Assembly: GCA_900772095.1 (NCBI GenBank)
Contig: CAAGQJ010000016.1
Location: forward strand, 27,202-91,201
Source: Bacilli bacterium
GTDB taxonomy: Bacteria; Bacillota_I; Bacilli_A; RF39; UBA660
Direction of reading: 5' to 3'
Length of the DNA stretch: 64,000 nt
Below the pieces are notes generated by a model, which was given only the letters and a program-made list of their open reading frames with translations, had not been told where the DNA came from and did not search any database. The position numbers were made by a program, and so were the translations under genes. Within the stretch, counting starts at the first letter, position 1, and each line of letters begins with the position of its first letter. This document shows positions 50,154 through 59,038 of the stretch, piece by piece.

Positions 50154-51131
50154 ATGCAGACAGGATGGAATCCAAACTTCTCCAGACCGGTGTTGGCTAG
50201 AATTCCGGTCAAAGTACCAACCGAAGAGCAGGTGAATCGCTTCTATATGCTCTTCTATTCTATGGTCGGCGGTTTCGCCTCAATCGTTCAGACACAGATC
50301 ACCGATACGTACAACCTTATCAAGGAGAACAAGAAAATCTTCCGCTTCGAGGCTAAGAAGAGAATCACAGAGGCAAAGGTGTGCTCTGATGAACTCATCG
50401 ATGCCTTCATGCACTATATGAAGGAATGCGGTATGTCCCAACTCTGGATGGATATGACTGATAACATCGAGGATGACTTGAAGCTGGACGTACAGAAATG
50501 CTTCTATGCCATCGATAACCAGTTCCTCAAGCATCACGTAAAAGAGCATAAGATGTACACAATGCTCCTGATGTCTGAACTGATGAGCAGTATGCTTGTA
50601 AGCTCAGTAGAACGCTTTTCAGAGATGATGGATAAGTACAACGGTATTCATGCCGTCAACATCGCAGAACGCTTCACGAACCCTATTCGAGGAGTTTATG
50701 CTCGTATGCGCAATGCTATGGAGATTCTCTACCCGGTCAAGGTTGACAAGGAAGTCTTCTCTGAATGCCCGGATAAGTTCAACCTCGGCTTCGAGATTAT
50801 CGGACAGAAGGTACTCGACTGGAAACGTGCCGAGAATGCCCTAGCAAATGCCTGTATCCTAAACGGATTCAACCTTAATGCTGACGGAGAATTCCTGGAT
50901 AATGAACAGGATAATACCGGTACACCTTGGAACGAGACCCAGACGAGAGCCTTGACTGTCGCTTATTCGAACACCTCTAACAAACAGATTGCCAGGATCC
51001 TCGGCAGAAGCGTTTACGAGCTTACAAAGCAAGCTAAGAAACTCGGATTGAAGAAATCTGAGGAGTATATTAGAGAGACTAGAATAGCTAACTTAAAACG
51101 TAAGAAAAATAAATATAACGAGGAGGTGTAA
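50154..51131 (+). CDS. Protein with C-terminal homeodomain-like helix-turn-helix
   Basis: 325 aa. Residues about 265-315 (WNETQTRALTVAYSNTSNKQIARILGRSVYELTKQAKKLGLKKS) form a SANT/homeodomain-like HTH; the N-terminal 250 residues are helical and unassigned. Possibly a phage regulator. Confidence 0.55.
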   Translation: MQTGWNPNFSRPVLARIPVKVPTEEQVNRFYMLFYSMVGGFASIVQTQITDTYNLIKENKKIFRFEAKKRITEAKVCSDELIDAFMHYMKECGMSQLWMDMTDNIEDDLKLDVQKCFYAIDNQFLKHHVKEHKMYTMLLMSELMSSMLVSSVERFSEMMDKYNGIHAVNIAERFTNPIRGVYARMRNAMEILYPVKVDKEVFSECPDKFNLGFEIIGQKVLDWKRAENALANACILNGFNLNADGEFLDNEQDNTGTPWNETQTRALTVAYSNTSNKQIARILGRSVYELTKQAKKLGLKKSEEYIRETRIANLKRKKNKYNEEV

Positions 51132-51133
51132 TT

Positions 51134-51319
51134 ATGGAAGATTTATCTATAGGTTCAGAAATCGTCTTGAAGGTGGTTGAAAGCGAGAAAGAAGAATGCA
51201 ATGGCTGCTTTTTCGATGAGATAAGTAGCAATATCTATGAGAATGTTTGCGGCGATTTTGTCTGTAGCGCAAAATCTAGAAAAGACGGAAAGAATGTTCA
51301 ATTCAAAAGAGTAAAGTGA
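51134..51319 (+). CDS. Cys-rich small protein
   Basis: 61 aa; C-NG-C-FFDE, then VCGDFVC, a C-x2-C ... C-x4-C knuckle. Same type as the products of 51837 and 4972. Its TGA overlaps the next ATG. Confidence 0.6.
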   Translation: MEDLSIGSEIVLKVVESEKEECNGCFFDEISSNIYENVCGDFVCSAKSRKDGKNVQFKRVK

Positions 51320-51840
51320 AGACTCAACCAGAGTTTAAAATTGGAGACATACTTTTTGTAAAATATAACAATAGAAATATAATATTTATTTTATCAAATA
51401 TTAATGGCAAATTTTATAACCATAGAGTTCGTTTAGATTCAAATAAAGTTATTATAAATTATAGTGATAGTCATTTTCAAAACGAAGGTATAGAATTTAT
51501 AAGATATGCCACAGAAGAAGAGAAAAAACAGCTCTTCTCAGCTCTCGAAAAGAAGGGCAAGGCTTGGGATGCTAAAAAGAAAATGATTGTTGACTTGAAG
51601 CCCAAGTATGAGTTTAAGCCTATGGACTTGTGTTTGATGAAATACATAGGGCAATACAACAATAGAGGGTGGGAATTGTGCCAATATGCTTATACAGAAC
51701 ATCGTGTATCATCAAGTGGAGAACAGCGTGATTTCTATCATTCTGTAGGAGGTGAAATATACGCAGAGTGCATTCCTTACAACGAAGACACCAAACACCT
51801 TCTTGGCACTAGAGATAAGTGGAAAGGAGGTGAGCAATGA
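51316..51840 (+). CDS. Protein of unknown function
   Basis: 174 aa. Start ATGA overlap with the previous gene; stop overlaps the next start, so three genes are coupled. Beta-rich, with a KPKYEFKPMDLCLMKY segment. Local A/T content is high, unlike the recombination module. Confidence 0.55.
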   Translation: MKTQPEFKIGDILFVKYNNRNIIFILSNINGKFYNHRVRLDSNKVIINYSDSHFQNEGIEFIRYATEEEKKQLFSALEKKGKAWDAKKKMIVDLKPKYEFKPMDLCLMKYIGQYNNRGWELCQYAYTEHRVSSSGEQRDFYHSVGGEIYAECIPYNEDTKHLLGTRDKWKGGEQ

Positions 51841-52031
51841 AAGAGCTTAAAGTTGGAGAAAGAGTAACCATTACTCTTGAAGTTGTTGAAACTGTTGAAA
51901 GCAAAGGCTGTGATGGATGCTTCTTTAATAGAAGAAATGGCTGTTGTATAGTGATATCATTTGGAATGGAGTGTGCTCCAGAATGTCGTTCAGACAAAAA
52001 GAATGTAATCTTTAAAGAAATAAAGGAGTAA
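51837..52031 (+). CDS. Cys-rich small protein
   Basis: 64 aa with CDGCFFNRRNGCC and later ECAPEC; close paralogue in layout of the 51134 product (KNVIFKEIK end versus KNVQFKRVK). Confidence 0.6.
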   Translation: MKELKVGERVTITLEVVETVESKGCDGCFFNRRNGCCIVISFGMECAPECRSDKKNVIFKEIKE

Positions 52032-52036
52032 AGCGT

Positions 52037-52138
52037 ATGGATAAGTACAAATTACATAATGAGAAGTGTGATGGCTCAACGTGCTGGGCTTGTCAATTTA
52101 CTTGGTGTTGTGATAAATATAATCATCGTAAAAAGTAA
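52037..52138 (+). CDS. Cys-rich miniprotein
   Basis: 33 aa, CDGSTCWACQFTWCC: six Cys in 33 residues. Very short, but in the same series of coupled genes with an identical type of start context (AAAGCGTATGG). Confidence 0.45.
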   Translation: MDKYKLHNEKCDGSTCWACQFTWCCDKYNHRKK

Positions 52139-52143
52139 AGTGT

Positions 52144-52512
52144 ATGGTACAGAAATATATTAAAGGTGATATTGTTATGTATGACAACAAAATACATACA
52201 ATTATGGATACACTTGAGTTAAATAATTATGAACTATCTTATATAGAACATCCGGTACACCAATTAGAATTATCAGGTGTTCCTCTTACTCTAGAGATTC
52301 TAGAGAAGAATGGATGGAAGGATGATGGCTATGATTGGTATAGATTGCCAACAAAAAGAGCTTATCTGTATATAACAAAAGATATAACAACTTTGGATGA
52401 GTTCTTGGTGTGTGTAGGTCTAGACAGACATAATCTTGCTAGTATTAACTTTGTTCATCAGTTGCAGCACCTTCTCTTTGGCTTGAATATCAACTCAGAA
52501 ATGGAGGTGTAG
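52144..52512 (+). CDS. Protein of unknown function
   Basis: 122 aa, beginning MVQKYIKGDIVMYDNKIHTI (beta-rich) and ending in a helix. The layout resembles a small phage family with a DLxxGxxV-like beta-barrel start. Confidence 0.5.
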   Translation: MVQKYIKGDIVMYDNKIHTIMDTLELNNYELSYIEHPVHQLELSGVPLTLEILEKNGWKDDGYDWYRLPTKRAYLYITKDITTLDEFLVCVGLDRHNLASINFVHQLQHLLFGLNINSEMEV

Positions 52513-52514
52513 GT

Positions 52515-52640
52515 ATGAGCATAGCAACACAAGTAAATCACCATTGCCCTTTCTACGGAAGAAAATGTTACCAATGTGGTTATTGGAATAGTAGAGGAAA
52601 TGAATGTGAGATAATAACTCATCAAGACAGAAAGATTTGA
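52515..52640 (+). CDS. Cys-rich miniprotein
   Basis: 41 aa, HHCPFYGRKCYQCGYW: C-x5-C-x2-C with a nearby His, likely a zinc knuckle. Confidence 0.45.
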   Translation: MSIATQVNHHCPFYGRKCYQCGYWNSRGNECEIITHQDRKI

Positions 52641-52674
52641 TGTTTAACCGCCTTCGGGCATAAAATATAAAGAT

Positions 52675-52896
52675 ATGACAGAAGAAAGATTATCTAGAGC
52701 TAACAATTTAAGCAATTTTATTGAAGCTTATGGAGTAGTTATCGAAAGATATTGTAATGGTCTGGAAGCTAATGAAAACAGATTGGGGTGTGCTCTAATA
52801 GATATAAACAAGTATGCGTCAAAAGAATCTGCCGACATAAAGAATGCTATAAAAAAGGCTTTAAATAGCATTCAGAAAGAGTTTGACGAGCTTTAG
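52675..52896 (+). CDS. Small protein of unknown function
   Basis: 73 aa, MTEERLSRANNLSNFIEAYG..., helical. No motif. Confidence 0.5.
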   Translation: MTEERLSRANNLSNFIEAYGVVIERYCNGLEANENRLGCALIDINKYASKESADIKNAIKKALNSIQKEFDEL

Positions 52897-53328
52897 TAAC
52901 TAACCATCCGCAAGGATATAAATTTAAGTAATATGTTAAAAGCTATGTTAAGTCAGCCAATGGCTGGAAAAACAGACGAAGAAATCGTAAGCTGGCTGAA
53001 TCAGCACATTTTTTTTGAAAGTGGGTACGATATTACTAAAGGACCATTCCCATTACCAGCAACTATTGGTGAGGGGTTTAGGTTTCAATCATTAGATTTT
53101 TTCAATAAAAATGTGGTTGACTATGTTACAAAGGCTAGCCGTAAAAATGATAAGCGTGTATTACGTTTTAGGATTTCAACTTTTATCGGGTTATGTGGAG
53201 GAGCCTGTCATTATTTCTGTAAGGCATATTCAGCAATTTACAACACAGATGTCAATAATCCATCACATTATATTAGTGGATATATTACAGATACCTCAGT
53301 TCGGGATAAGAAATAGTGCCTAAAAAAG

Positions 53329-53359
53329 TTGGTAATCTCCGATATTTTTTGTATCTTTG
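53329..53359 (+). promoter_or_regulatory. Transposase promoter
   Basis: TTG (53329-53331), 20 nt, TATCTTTG (53352-53359), inside the left end of the IS and 43 nt before the transposase start. Confidence 0.7.
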
Positions 53360-53401
53360 TAGGTGAAATCCAATTAGTTACAAACATAAAAAGATATCAT
53401 T

Positions 53402-54319
53402 ATGGAGATTACCAAGGACAAAGTTACAGAATTATTTTGTATTATTGATGAATTTTACAAAGTTTTTGATGCTGAAAATGCAGGAAAATTGCTTTTGGGT
53501 GAGGATGGAGTAAAGCGCAGACGACGTAAAGCCTCTTTATCTGATAGTGAAATCATGACGATTTTGCTGTATTTCCATTTCGGCTCGTTCCGAAACTTCA
53601 AGCATTATTACCTATTCTTTATTAGAGGAACATTGAAGTCATATTTTCCAAATGCAGTGTCTTATAACCGTTTTGTAGAACTTGAAAGTCGTGTATTCTT
53701 CCCTCTCATGTTCTTCCTGAATCTCCGTGCTTTTGGCAGATGTACAGGTATAACCTTTGTAGATTCAACCATGATACCAATATGCCACAATCTCAGGCGT
53801 TATGCCAACAAAGTGTTCAAAGGCATTGCCACAGACGGAAAGGGAACAATGGGATGGTGTCATGGGTTCAAGCTACATCTGGCTTGTAATGATAGAGGTG
53901 AGATAATTGCTTTTGTTCTCACTGGTGCAAACGTCAGCGACAAAGATCCAGCGGTATTCGATGTGTTGGCTAAACGTCTGTATGGCAAGCTGTTTGCTGA
54001 CAAAGGCTATATCTCGCAAAAACTCTTCGATTCACTTTTTGAGGAAGGCATCCAGTTGGTAACAGGACTGAGAGTGAACATGAAGAACAAACTAATGCCG
54101 TTCTATGACAAAATGATGCTGCGCAAAAGATACATCATTGAAACGATTAATGACCTGTTGAAAAATACGGCTCAGATAGTACATTCACGTCACAGGTCTG
54201 TTGCGAATTTCATCATAAATATTATTTCTGCATTAGGGGCATACTGCTTCTTTGACAACAAGCCCAAGGCACTTACTGGATACGTTATCGAAGATACGAA
54301 ACAGCTGAGTCTTTTCTAA
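53402..54319 (+). CDS. IS982-family transposase
   Basis: 305 aa, full length. An N-terminal HTH (SDSEIMTILLYFHFGSF), then a DDE transposase with FVDSTMIPICHN (first Asp), FADKGY (second Asp) and a later Glu (RYIIETINDL), in the order and size of IS982-family enzymes. No frameshift is visible, so the element is likely active. Confidence 0.85.
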   Translation: MEITKDKVTELFCIIDEFYKVFDAENAGKLLLGEDGVKRRRRKASLSDSEIMTILLYFHFGSFRNFKHYYLFFIRGTLKSYFPNAVSYNRFVELESRVFFPLMFFLNLRAFGRCTGITFVDSTMIPICHNLRRYANKVFKGIATDGKGTMGWCHGFKLHLACNDRGEIIAFVLTGANVSDKDPAVFDVLAKRLYGKLFADKGYISQKLFDSLFEEGIQLVTGLRVNMKNKLMPFYDKMMLRKRYIIETINDLLKNTAQIVHSRHRSVANFIINIISALGAYCFFDNKPKALTGYVIEDTKQLSLF

Positions 54320-54703
54320 CATTGCATATTTTACATGAGGATTTTGTCTCAGCAACCATCCAAGATATATAGATGGTTGCCAAGCCACTGTGTCCCTTAT
54401 ATAAAAACATTATAAAGCCTTTAGGCAGAGCTTATTATCCCGAACTGAGGTACAGATGTAGATGGCAAGGTAATAGATATTCCAAGTGAATCTTGTTCCC
54501 TTGCATTTAATATTGGTGTTCCTTTGACTGAGGAAAGGATACAAAGAGATATGGGACATTATGAATACTCAAAAGTTGGCGATTGTGGCATAGCGTTACG
54601 TTCCAAAGATGACTTTTATGAAGTCATTGAAAAGCTAAAAGAAGTGTTTGATATGGAACAATGGAGTTTTGAAATTGATGAATAACATTAACTAGGTAAA
54701 ACT

Positions 54704-54808
54704 ATGAACAAAGAAATAAAACATTACACAGAAACAAAAGCAATTAAGGCAATGCCTATGACAATGGGAAGCCTACGAGCGCAAGCTTTTGAAATGGTGA
54801 CAGAGTAA
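54704..54808 (+). CDS. Small protein of unknown function, possibly truncated
   Basis: 34 aa, MNKEIKHYTETKAIKAMPMTMG...; looks like the start of a longer phage protein family, possibly cut short. Low support because of size. Confidence 0.35.
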   Translation: MNKEIKHYTETKAIKAMPMTMGSLRAQAFEMVTE

Positions 54809-54856
54809 CTAACCACCCTCTCCCTTTTACAGTAGAGGGTAAAAAGAAGAAAAGGG

Positions 54857-55141
54857 ATGGTAAGACAAGCAGGAATAAAAACGGAAAGAATCAGAAGCGG
54901 AATGTATCAATTATATTACAAACACCACTCGCCAATAATATTGAGAATTGATAATATCGGATGGCAGGCTGTACTTCCTTCTGGTTCATTTGCAAATGCA
55001 AGAACAAAAGCACAATGTGTTATACTTGCATGTATGGAAATTGACAAAACAGGGCCGATAGAGGAAGATCTTGCTACAGGCAAATATGTTAGTTGGTGGC
55101 AAGATGACCCTATGTTTAAGACAGAGGAGAATAAGCAATGA
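54857..55141 (+). CDS. Protein of unknown function
   Basis: 94 aa, MVRQAGIKTERIRSGMYQLYY..., beta-rich. The stop overlaps the next ATG (ATGA). Confidence 0.5.
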   Translation: MVRQAGIKTERIRSGMYQLYYKHHSPIILRIDNIGWQAVLPSGSFANARTKAQCVILACMEIDKTGPIEEDLATGKYVSWWQDDPMFKTEENKQ

Positions 55142-55269
55142 ACAAAGAAAAAATAAAATCAGCTATTGAAAAGACTATTCGTTATATGAATGGTAACTAT
55201 TATTCAAAATTTGAAGAAAAAATGATTGTTGGTTACTTGGAAGGAGCACTTAAAGAGTTGGAGGATTGA
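55138..55269 (+). CDS. Small protein of unknown function
   Basis: 43 aa, MNKEKIKSAIEKTIRYMNGNYY..., helical. Coupled to the previous gene. Confidence 0.45.
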   Translation: MNKEKIKSAIEKTIRYMNGNYYSKFEEKMIVGYLEGALKELED

Positions 55270-55272
55270 GCT

Positions 55273-55680
55273 ATGGACAGAAATCAAGCTAAAGAGTTTT
55301 ACCCTATCTTGCAAGCTTTTGCAGAAGGAAAGGTAATTGAGTGTAGGACAAAACCAAGTACTATAAAAGGTACAGATGTTCCGAATGAATGGACGGAAAT
55401 GAAGGAGATTGAATACTGGAATAATACAGAGTATCGTATCAAGCCAGAACTAAAGTACCGCCCTTTTGCTAACACAGAAGAGTGTTGGACTGAAATGCTC
55501 AAACATCAGCCGTTTGGGTGGATAAAGTCTAAGGAAGATGGAAGTCGTTCCTTAATTACTCTTATTATTAGCGAAGAAAATATAGATATAAATTGTATCG
55601 GCGGCTTTACTTTGGACAAAATTATGAAAAGATTTACCTTTGCCGACGGAACAGTCTTTGGAATTTTAGAGGAGGAATAG
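55273..55680 (+). CDS. Phage protein of unknown function
   Basis: 135 aa. EIEYWNNTEYRIKPELKYRPF is a phrase recurrent in Bacteroidota phage proteins that end in a beta-rich domain; role unknown. Confidence 0.55.
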   Translation: MDRNQAKEFYPILQAFAEGKVIECRTKPSTIKGTDVPNEWTEMKEIEYWNNTEYRIKPELKYRPFANTEECWTEMLKHQPFGWIKSKEDGSRSLITLIISEENIDINCIGGFTLDKIMKRFTFADGTVFGILEEE

Positions 55681-55683
55681 CTT

Positions 55684-55899
55684 ATGTATAGACCGATTAC
55701 AATGTATCAGATTGTCTGTGATAGATGTGGAGAAGTATTTGGCGGTACAGATACTTGCTCTGCACTATTCAATAACAAAAAAGTCGATATTGGTGACTAC
55801 TCTGATTGGGAAATGATAGATGGTAAGCATTATTGTCCCGATTGTTATGAAGTAGAAGTTATAAACGGAGTGTATAATGTTAAAGCAAAGGAGAAATAG
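55684..55899 (+). CDS. Small Cys-rich protein
   Basis: 71 aa: QIVCDRCGEVF and HYCPDCYEVE form two C-x2-C pairs, a clear zinc-ribbon. Confidence 0.65.
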   Translation: MYRPITMYQIVCDRCGEVFGGTDTCSALFNNKKVDIGDYSDWEMIDGKHYCPDCYEVEVINGVYNVKAKEK

Positions 55900-55901
55900 A
55901 T

Positions 55902-56216
55902 ATGGAAGTATTAAAAGACATAAGTCAGTTAACAAAAGGTTGCGTAGTGACATTTATTAAAAATGATAAATTCCACATCTACGAGTACCTTATGGTACAC
56001 CCTAACCGTGATACGTATTATCTTTTTATCGATAACTGGACACAAGAAGTCGTACGAATATACGTCAGCGAGCTTTTAAACGGTGACTACTATGTAGGAG
56101 ACTTTGATACTGTTTTCGTTAATAGAAAGATGATAGAATTTTATAAACGTATGATTCTGTGTCACGAGAAGAGAATTAAAGAGAGTTTAAAGAAAAATAG
56201 TAATGGCAACCTATAG
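55902..56216 (+). CDS. Protein of unknown function
   Basis: 104 aa, MEVLKDISQLTKGCVVTFIK..., beta-rich with a helical basic tail. Overlaps the next ATG by 14 nt. Confidence 0.5.
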   Translation: MEVLKDISQLTKGCVVTFIKNDKFHIYEYLMVHPNRDTYYLFIDNWTQEVVRIYVSELLNGDYYVGDFDTVFVNRKMIEFYKRMILCHEKRIKESLKKNSNGNL

Positions 56217-56457
56217 AATAGTAGATATGTATCGTAAAAGCAAGGCTGTTAGAGGCATACATTACGATTCTTGGGGTGATCCAATATTAGCTTATCGTGT
56301 AGATAAGAGACATTCATTGTTATTTGGACTTATCCATTATTGGGATTATGGTGCATATAACCTTTGCCCAGAGTATTTGTTTTCTTCGATTGATAAAGCC
56401 AAGGATGCTATATTGAAGGTTGATAAAAGTAGAAGAGTAACAATTTTATATAAGTAG
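56203..56457 (+). CDS. Protein of unknown function
   Basis: 84 aa, MATYRIVDMYRKSKAVRGI..., basic. No motif. Confidence 0.5.
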   Translation: MATYRIVDMYRKSKAVRGIHYDSWGDPILAYRVDKRHSLLFGLIHYWDYGAYNLCPEYLFSSIDKAKDAILKVDKSRRVTILYK

Positions 56458-56460
56458 CTT

Positions 56461-56844
56461 ATGAAAGTAGAAAATATCAAGTTCAAGGCTAAACGACTTG
56501 ACAATGGTAAGTGGGTAGAAGGTTACTTTTATGCCGAATGTGGTAACACCTACATCATCGAAAATCGTCAGGAAGAAAGTATGTTGAACAGAAATATCAC
56601 TTATGAAGTTGACCCTTCTACCGTCTGCCAGTACACAGGGCTGGCAGATTGTGAAGGTAAAGAATTGTTTGAACACGACCTAATACATTTTGTAGGGTTT
56701 ACCCATACTGCTGAAGTGATTTGGTCGGAATGTAACTATGCTTTTATGGTAGCCAGCGAGAATAAACATTCTTATTGGCTTCACGATGTTATAAAAGTTT
56801 GTAGGATAGAAAGAATTGGCAATAAATTCGATAAGGAGAAGTAG
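56461..56844 (+). CDS. YopX-like phage protein
   Basis: 127 aa. The order IKFKAKRLDNGKWVEGYFY, then VDPSTVCQYTGLADCEGKELFEHDLI, then a C-terminal beta region is the YopX domain found in many phages. Function of the family unknown. Confidence 0.75.
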   Translation: MKVENIKFKAKRLDNGKWVEGYFYAECGNTYIIENRQEESMLNRNITYEVDPSTVCQYTGLADCEGKELFEHDLIHFVGFTHTAEVIWSECNYAFMVASENKHSYWLHDVIKVCRIERIGNKFDKEK

Positions 56845-56847
56845 CGT

Positions 56848-57204
56848 ATGGAAAGACAAATAACAATTAGCATAGAAGAGTATAACAAGCTCATTGATAT
56901 GCACACGAAAAGAGAGGAACTTCCCGAAAAGATAGAAGTAAAGAAGTTCACATCAAAGTGGTGGAAATGGCTCAAAAGAGCATCGTATTCACTCTTTCAC
57001 TACAACAAGAATGTTGAGCAACAGAAGCTTATCAAGCGTTGTATCAATGAAATGTCAAGTGTTTTACTCGATAATCTGTATGGTTATTGGAGAGGTGATT
57101 TGTCTGATTATCTCAAAGATAGAAGCAATTTAGAGTATTTTATGAGAGGTTACAAAAATGATGCCTATCGTTACGTAATGGAATGGTTAGATAAAAAGAA
57201 GTAG
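56848..57204 (+). CDS. Protein of unknown function
   Basis: 118 aa, MERQITISIEEYNKLID..., helical and basic. Small operon gene. Confidence 0.5.
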   Translation: MERQITISIEEYNKLIDMHTKREELPEKIEVKKFTSKWWKWLKRASYSLFHYNKNVEQQKLIKRCINEMSSVLLDNLYGYWRGDLSDYLKDRSNLEYFMRGYKNDAYRYVMEWLDKKK

Positions 57205-57207
57205 CGT

Positions 57208-57510
57208 ATGAAGATTAGATTAGCAAAGAAAATAATGAAGCATAAATGTACTTTTTTAAATATAGAAGAGAAGTACAAAAAGAAAGGGTATAATGTCAAG
57301 TGGCTGCTTGCATGGGGTGCTTACAATGAGAGAAAGGTATGTCGGAATGCCTTACCATTTGACCACCGCATCACAAAGGCGATGAGTTTGGTTGAACATT
57401 GGAATGCTCGTAGGTACAGAAACGAGGCGGCAAAGTTTAATAAAAAGAATCCGTTCTGTCCGAGAGACCTTCGTCGTAGTGTAGAAAGATTAAAACAGTA
57501 CAGCGTATGA
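57208..57510 (+). CDS. Basic protein of unknown function
   Basis: 100 aa, lysine/arginine-rich; overlaps the next ATG by 4 nt. Confidence 0.5.
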   Translation: MKIRLAKKIMKHKCTFLNIEEKYKKKGYNVKWLLAWGAYNERKVCRNALPFDHRITKAMSLVEHWNARRYRNEAAKFNKKNPFCPRDLRRSVERLKQYSV

Positions 57511-57635
57511 ATGAAGAAAAATGCTGCGGCAACTGTCATTGGTTTGGCAACGAAGACGTTTATGGTGTAGGATGGTGTAGCAATAACGAGCATGAATCAT
57601 CTTGCGACAAAGTGTGTAGTCAACATGAATTTTAA
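57507..57635 (+). CDS. Cys-rich miniprotein
   Basis: 42 aa, CCGNCHWFG, then GWCS and CDKVC: seven Cys spread as C-x2-C pairs. Confidence 0.5.
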   Translation: MNEEKCCGNCHWFGNEDVYGVGWCSNNEHESSCDKVCSQHEF

Positions 57636-57649
57636 ACTTTAAATATAAA

Positions 57650-58297
57650 ATGGAAAAGATTTACAGACATTTCAAAGGAGGTTATTACAGATTTATTACA
57701 GAGGTCACTAATAGTGAAACTCAGGAGAAAGAAGTTGTTTATCAGGCTCTCTATGGGGAGCGCAAGGTTTGGACTCGTCCTGCTGGTATGTTCTACGGAA
57801 AGGTAAATGTTGATGGCGTGGAAATTGACAGATTCACCGAGGTTGCTGGCGTACCAGTCTTGTTTAAGAAGACAAACGAGAACGCTATCATGCCATCTAA
57901 GGCGCATGACGATGATTTCTGCTACGACTGCTATGCTGTATCTGAGAAAGAGATTGCACCTAACGTGTGGAAATACGGTCTCGGATTTGCGCTACAGATT
58001 GAAAATCGCAACAAACCTGCCGATATTTCGAGATGCTTCACGTTTCGTCCTCGTTCTTCCGTATATAAGACTGGTATGATTCTCAGTAACTGTGAAGGCA
58101 CTATCGATGACCCTTATACCGGCGAGATTTCTGCCGTATTCTATCACGTTATGCCAAATATGCCGCGATACAAGGTTGGTGATAAAATCGTGCAATTTCA
58201 CCTAGAAACAAGTGACAACATCATGTTTATAGAGACGGATGAATTAAACAAAACAGAGCGTGGCGATAACGGCTACGGCTCTTCTGATAAAAAGTAG
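57650..58297 (+). CDS. DUF1653-dUTPase fusion protein
   Basis: 215 aa. Residues 1-66: YRHFKGGYYRFI..VVYQALYGER..WTRPAGMFYGKV, the DUF1653 domain. Residues about 90-215 carry dUTPase motifs: YDCYAV (motif 1), PRSSV (2), N-x4-G-TIDDPYTGE (3), IVQFHLE (4) and RGDNGYGSS (5, the flexible C-terminal lid). It hydrolyses dUTP to dUMP, lowering uracil incorporation; the fused domain may bind nucleotides. Confidence 0.8.
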   Translation: MEKIYRHFKGGYYRFITEVTNSETQEKEVVYQALYGERKVWTRPAGMFYGKVNVDGVEIDRFTEVAGVPVLFKKTNENAIMPSKAHDDDFCYDCYAVSEKEIAPNVWKYGLGFALQIENRNKPADISRCFTFRPRSSVYKTGMILSNCEGTIDDPYTGEISAVFYHVMPNMPRYKVGDKIVQFHLETSDNIMFIETDELNKTERGDNGYGSSDKK

Positions 58298-58300
58298 CCT

Positions 58301-58933
58301 ATGAACGTACTTACAGACGAACAGAAAAATTACATAAAGGAGCATCCGTGTGAGTCGCCAAGCAAATTGGCAAAGTTATTCGGATGCACCGTACAGACCA
58401 TCTACTGGTGGCTGCATAAGGTACACGGGGATTCCTTTATCCAAAGGAAGAAGGAAGCGAAGGATGTGAGGAATCAGGCTATTCGTAATCTCTATCCAGA
58501 TCTTTCTGCCACAGAGGTAGGGAAGATTCTCGGTATAACAAAGGCATCGGTCAACAACCTGGCGAGGAGGCTTGGGGTAAAGCATACAGATGAGACTACA
58601 AAACGAATACAGAAGGAGAGTGCTGCTCGGACACGTACCGATGAGGCTAATAGAAAGAGACAGGAAACACTGAGAAGGGTTCTTGCCGTTGAGAAGCTGA
58701 GAGCTGTCAGCGGTTTGCCGCAGAAGACAAAGCGTAAGTTTAAGACAGTTTCCGGCAAGTGTATGAATGCCAGAAATTATCTTTGCCGAAAGTATAACTA
58801 CTTTTACGACAAGGATTATGGAGAGTTGCTTACCCTGTTCTTTGACAGCAAAACAAGAATGCTGACCGACGAACAGAAGAAATACTACGAAACGGAGTAT
58901 AGTATTAAGTTCCTGCAAGCTGAAGAAGATTGA
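58301..58933 (+). CDS. HTH regulator-like protein
   Basis: 210 aa with two HTH-like segments: PSKLAKLFGCTVQTIYWWLHKVHG (about 20-43) and LSATEVGKILGITKASVNNLARRLG (about 68-92), followed by a basic helical region. Placed last before the convergent structural genes; a late-gene activator role is plausible but inferred. Confidence 0.65.
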   Translation: MNVLTDEQKNYIKEHPCESPSKLAKLFGCTVQTIYWWLHKVHGDSFIQRKKEAKDVRNQAIRNLYPDLSATEVGKILGITKASVNNLARRLGVKHTDETTKRIQKESAARTRTDEANRKRQETLRRVLAVEKLRAVSGLPQKTKRKFKTVSGKCMNARNYLCRKYNYFYDKDYGELLTLFFDSKTRMLTDEQKKYYETEYSIKFLQAEED

Positions 58934-58957
58934 ATTTCTGTGCATTATCTATAGTTT

Positions 58958-58995
58958 AGGGGTGGCCACACATCGCGTGCGGTCACCCCTTTTTG
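58958..58995 (+). terminator. Intrinsic terminator
   Basis: AGGGGTG/CACCCCT stem with inner GCC/GGT pairs, then TTTTTG, between convergent genes. Confidence 0.75.
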
Positions 58996-59038
58996 TTTGT
59001 AAATCAACTAATAACCAAATAAAAACATTAGAAAAAAA

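Larger units (their letters stand above)
53293..54451 (+). mobile_element. IS982-family insertion sequence
   Basis: 1159 bp with perfect 17-bp terminal inverted repeats ACCTCAGTTCGGGATAA (53293-53309) and its complement (54435-54451), flanked by the 6-bp target duplication ACAGAT (53287-53292 and 54452-54457). Contains one transposase gene. ACC ends, size and transposase type fit IS982. Confidence 0.9.
52933..54685 (+). pseudogene. Protein gene interrupted by IS982-like insertion
   Basis: The 5' part (52933-53292, MLKAMLSQPMAGKTDEEIV...) runs in frame into the IS. Removing the IS (53293-54451) and one 6-bp target copy joins it in frame to 54458-54685 (VDGKVIDIPSESC...), giving an intact 195-aa protein. 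Both halves keep an open frame, so the insertion is recent. Function of the intact protein unknown. Confidence 0.85.
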
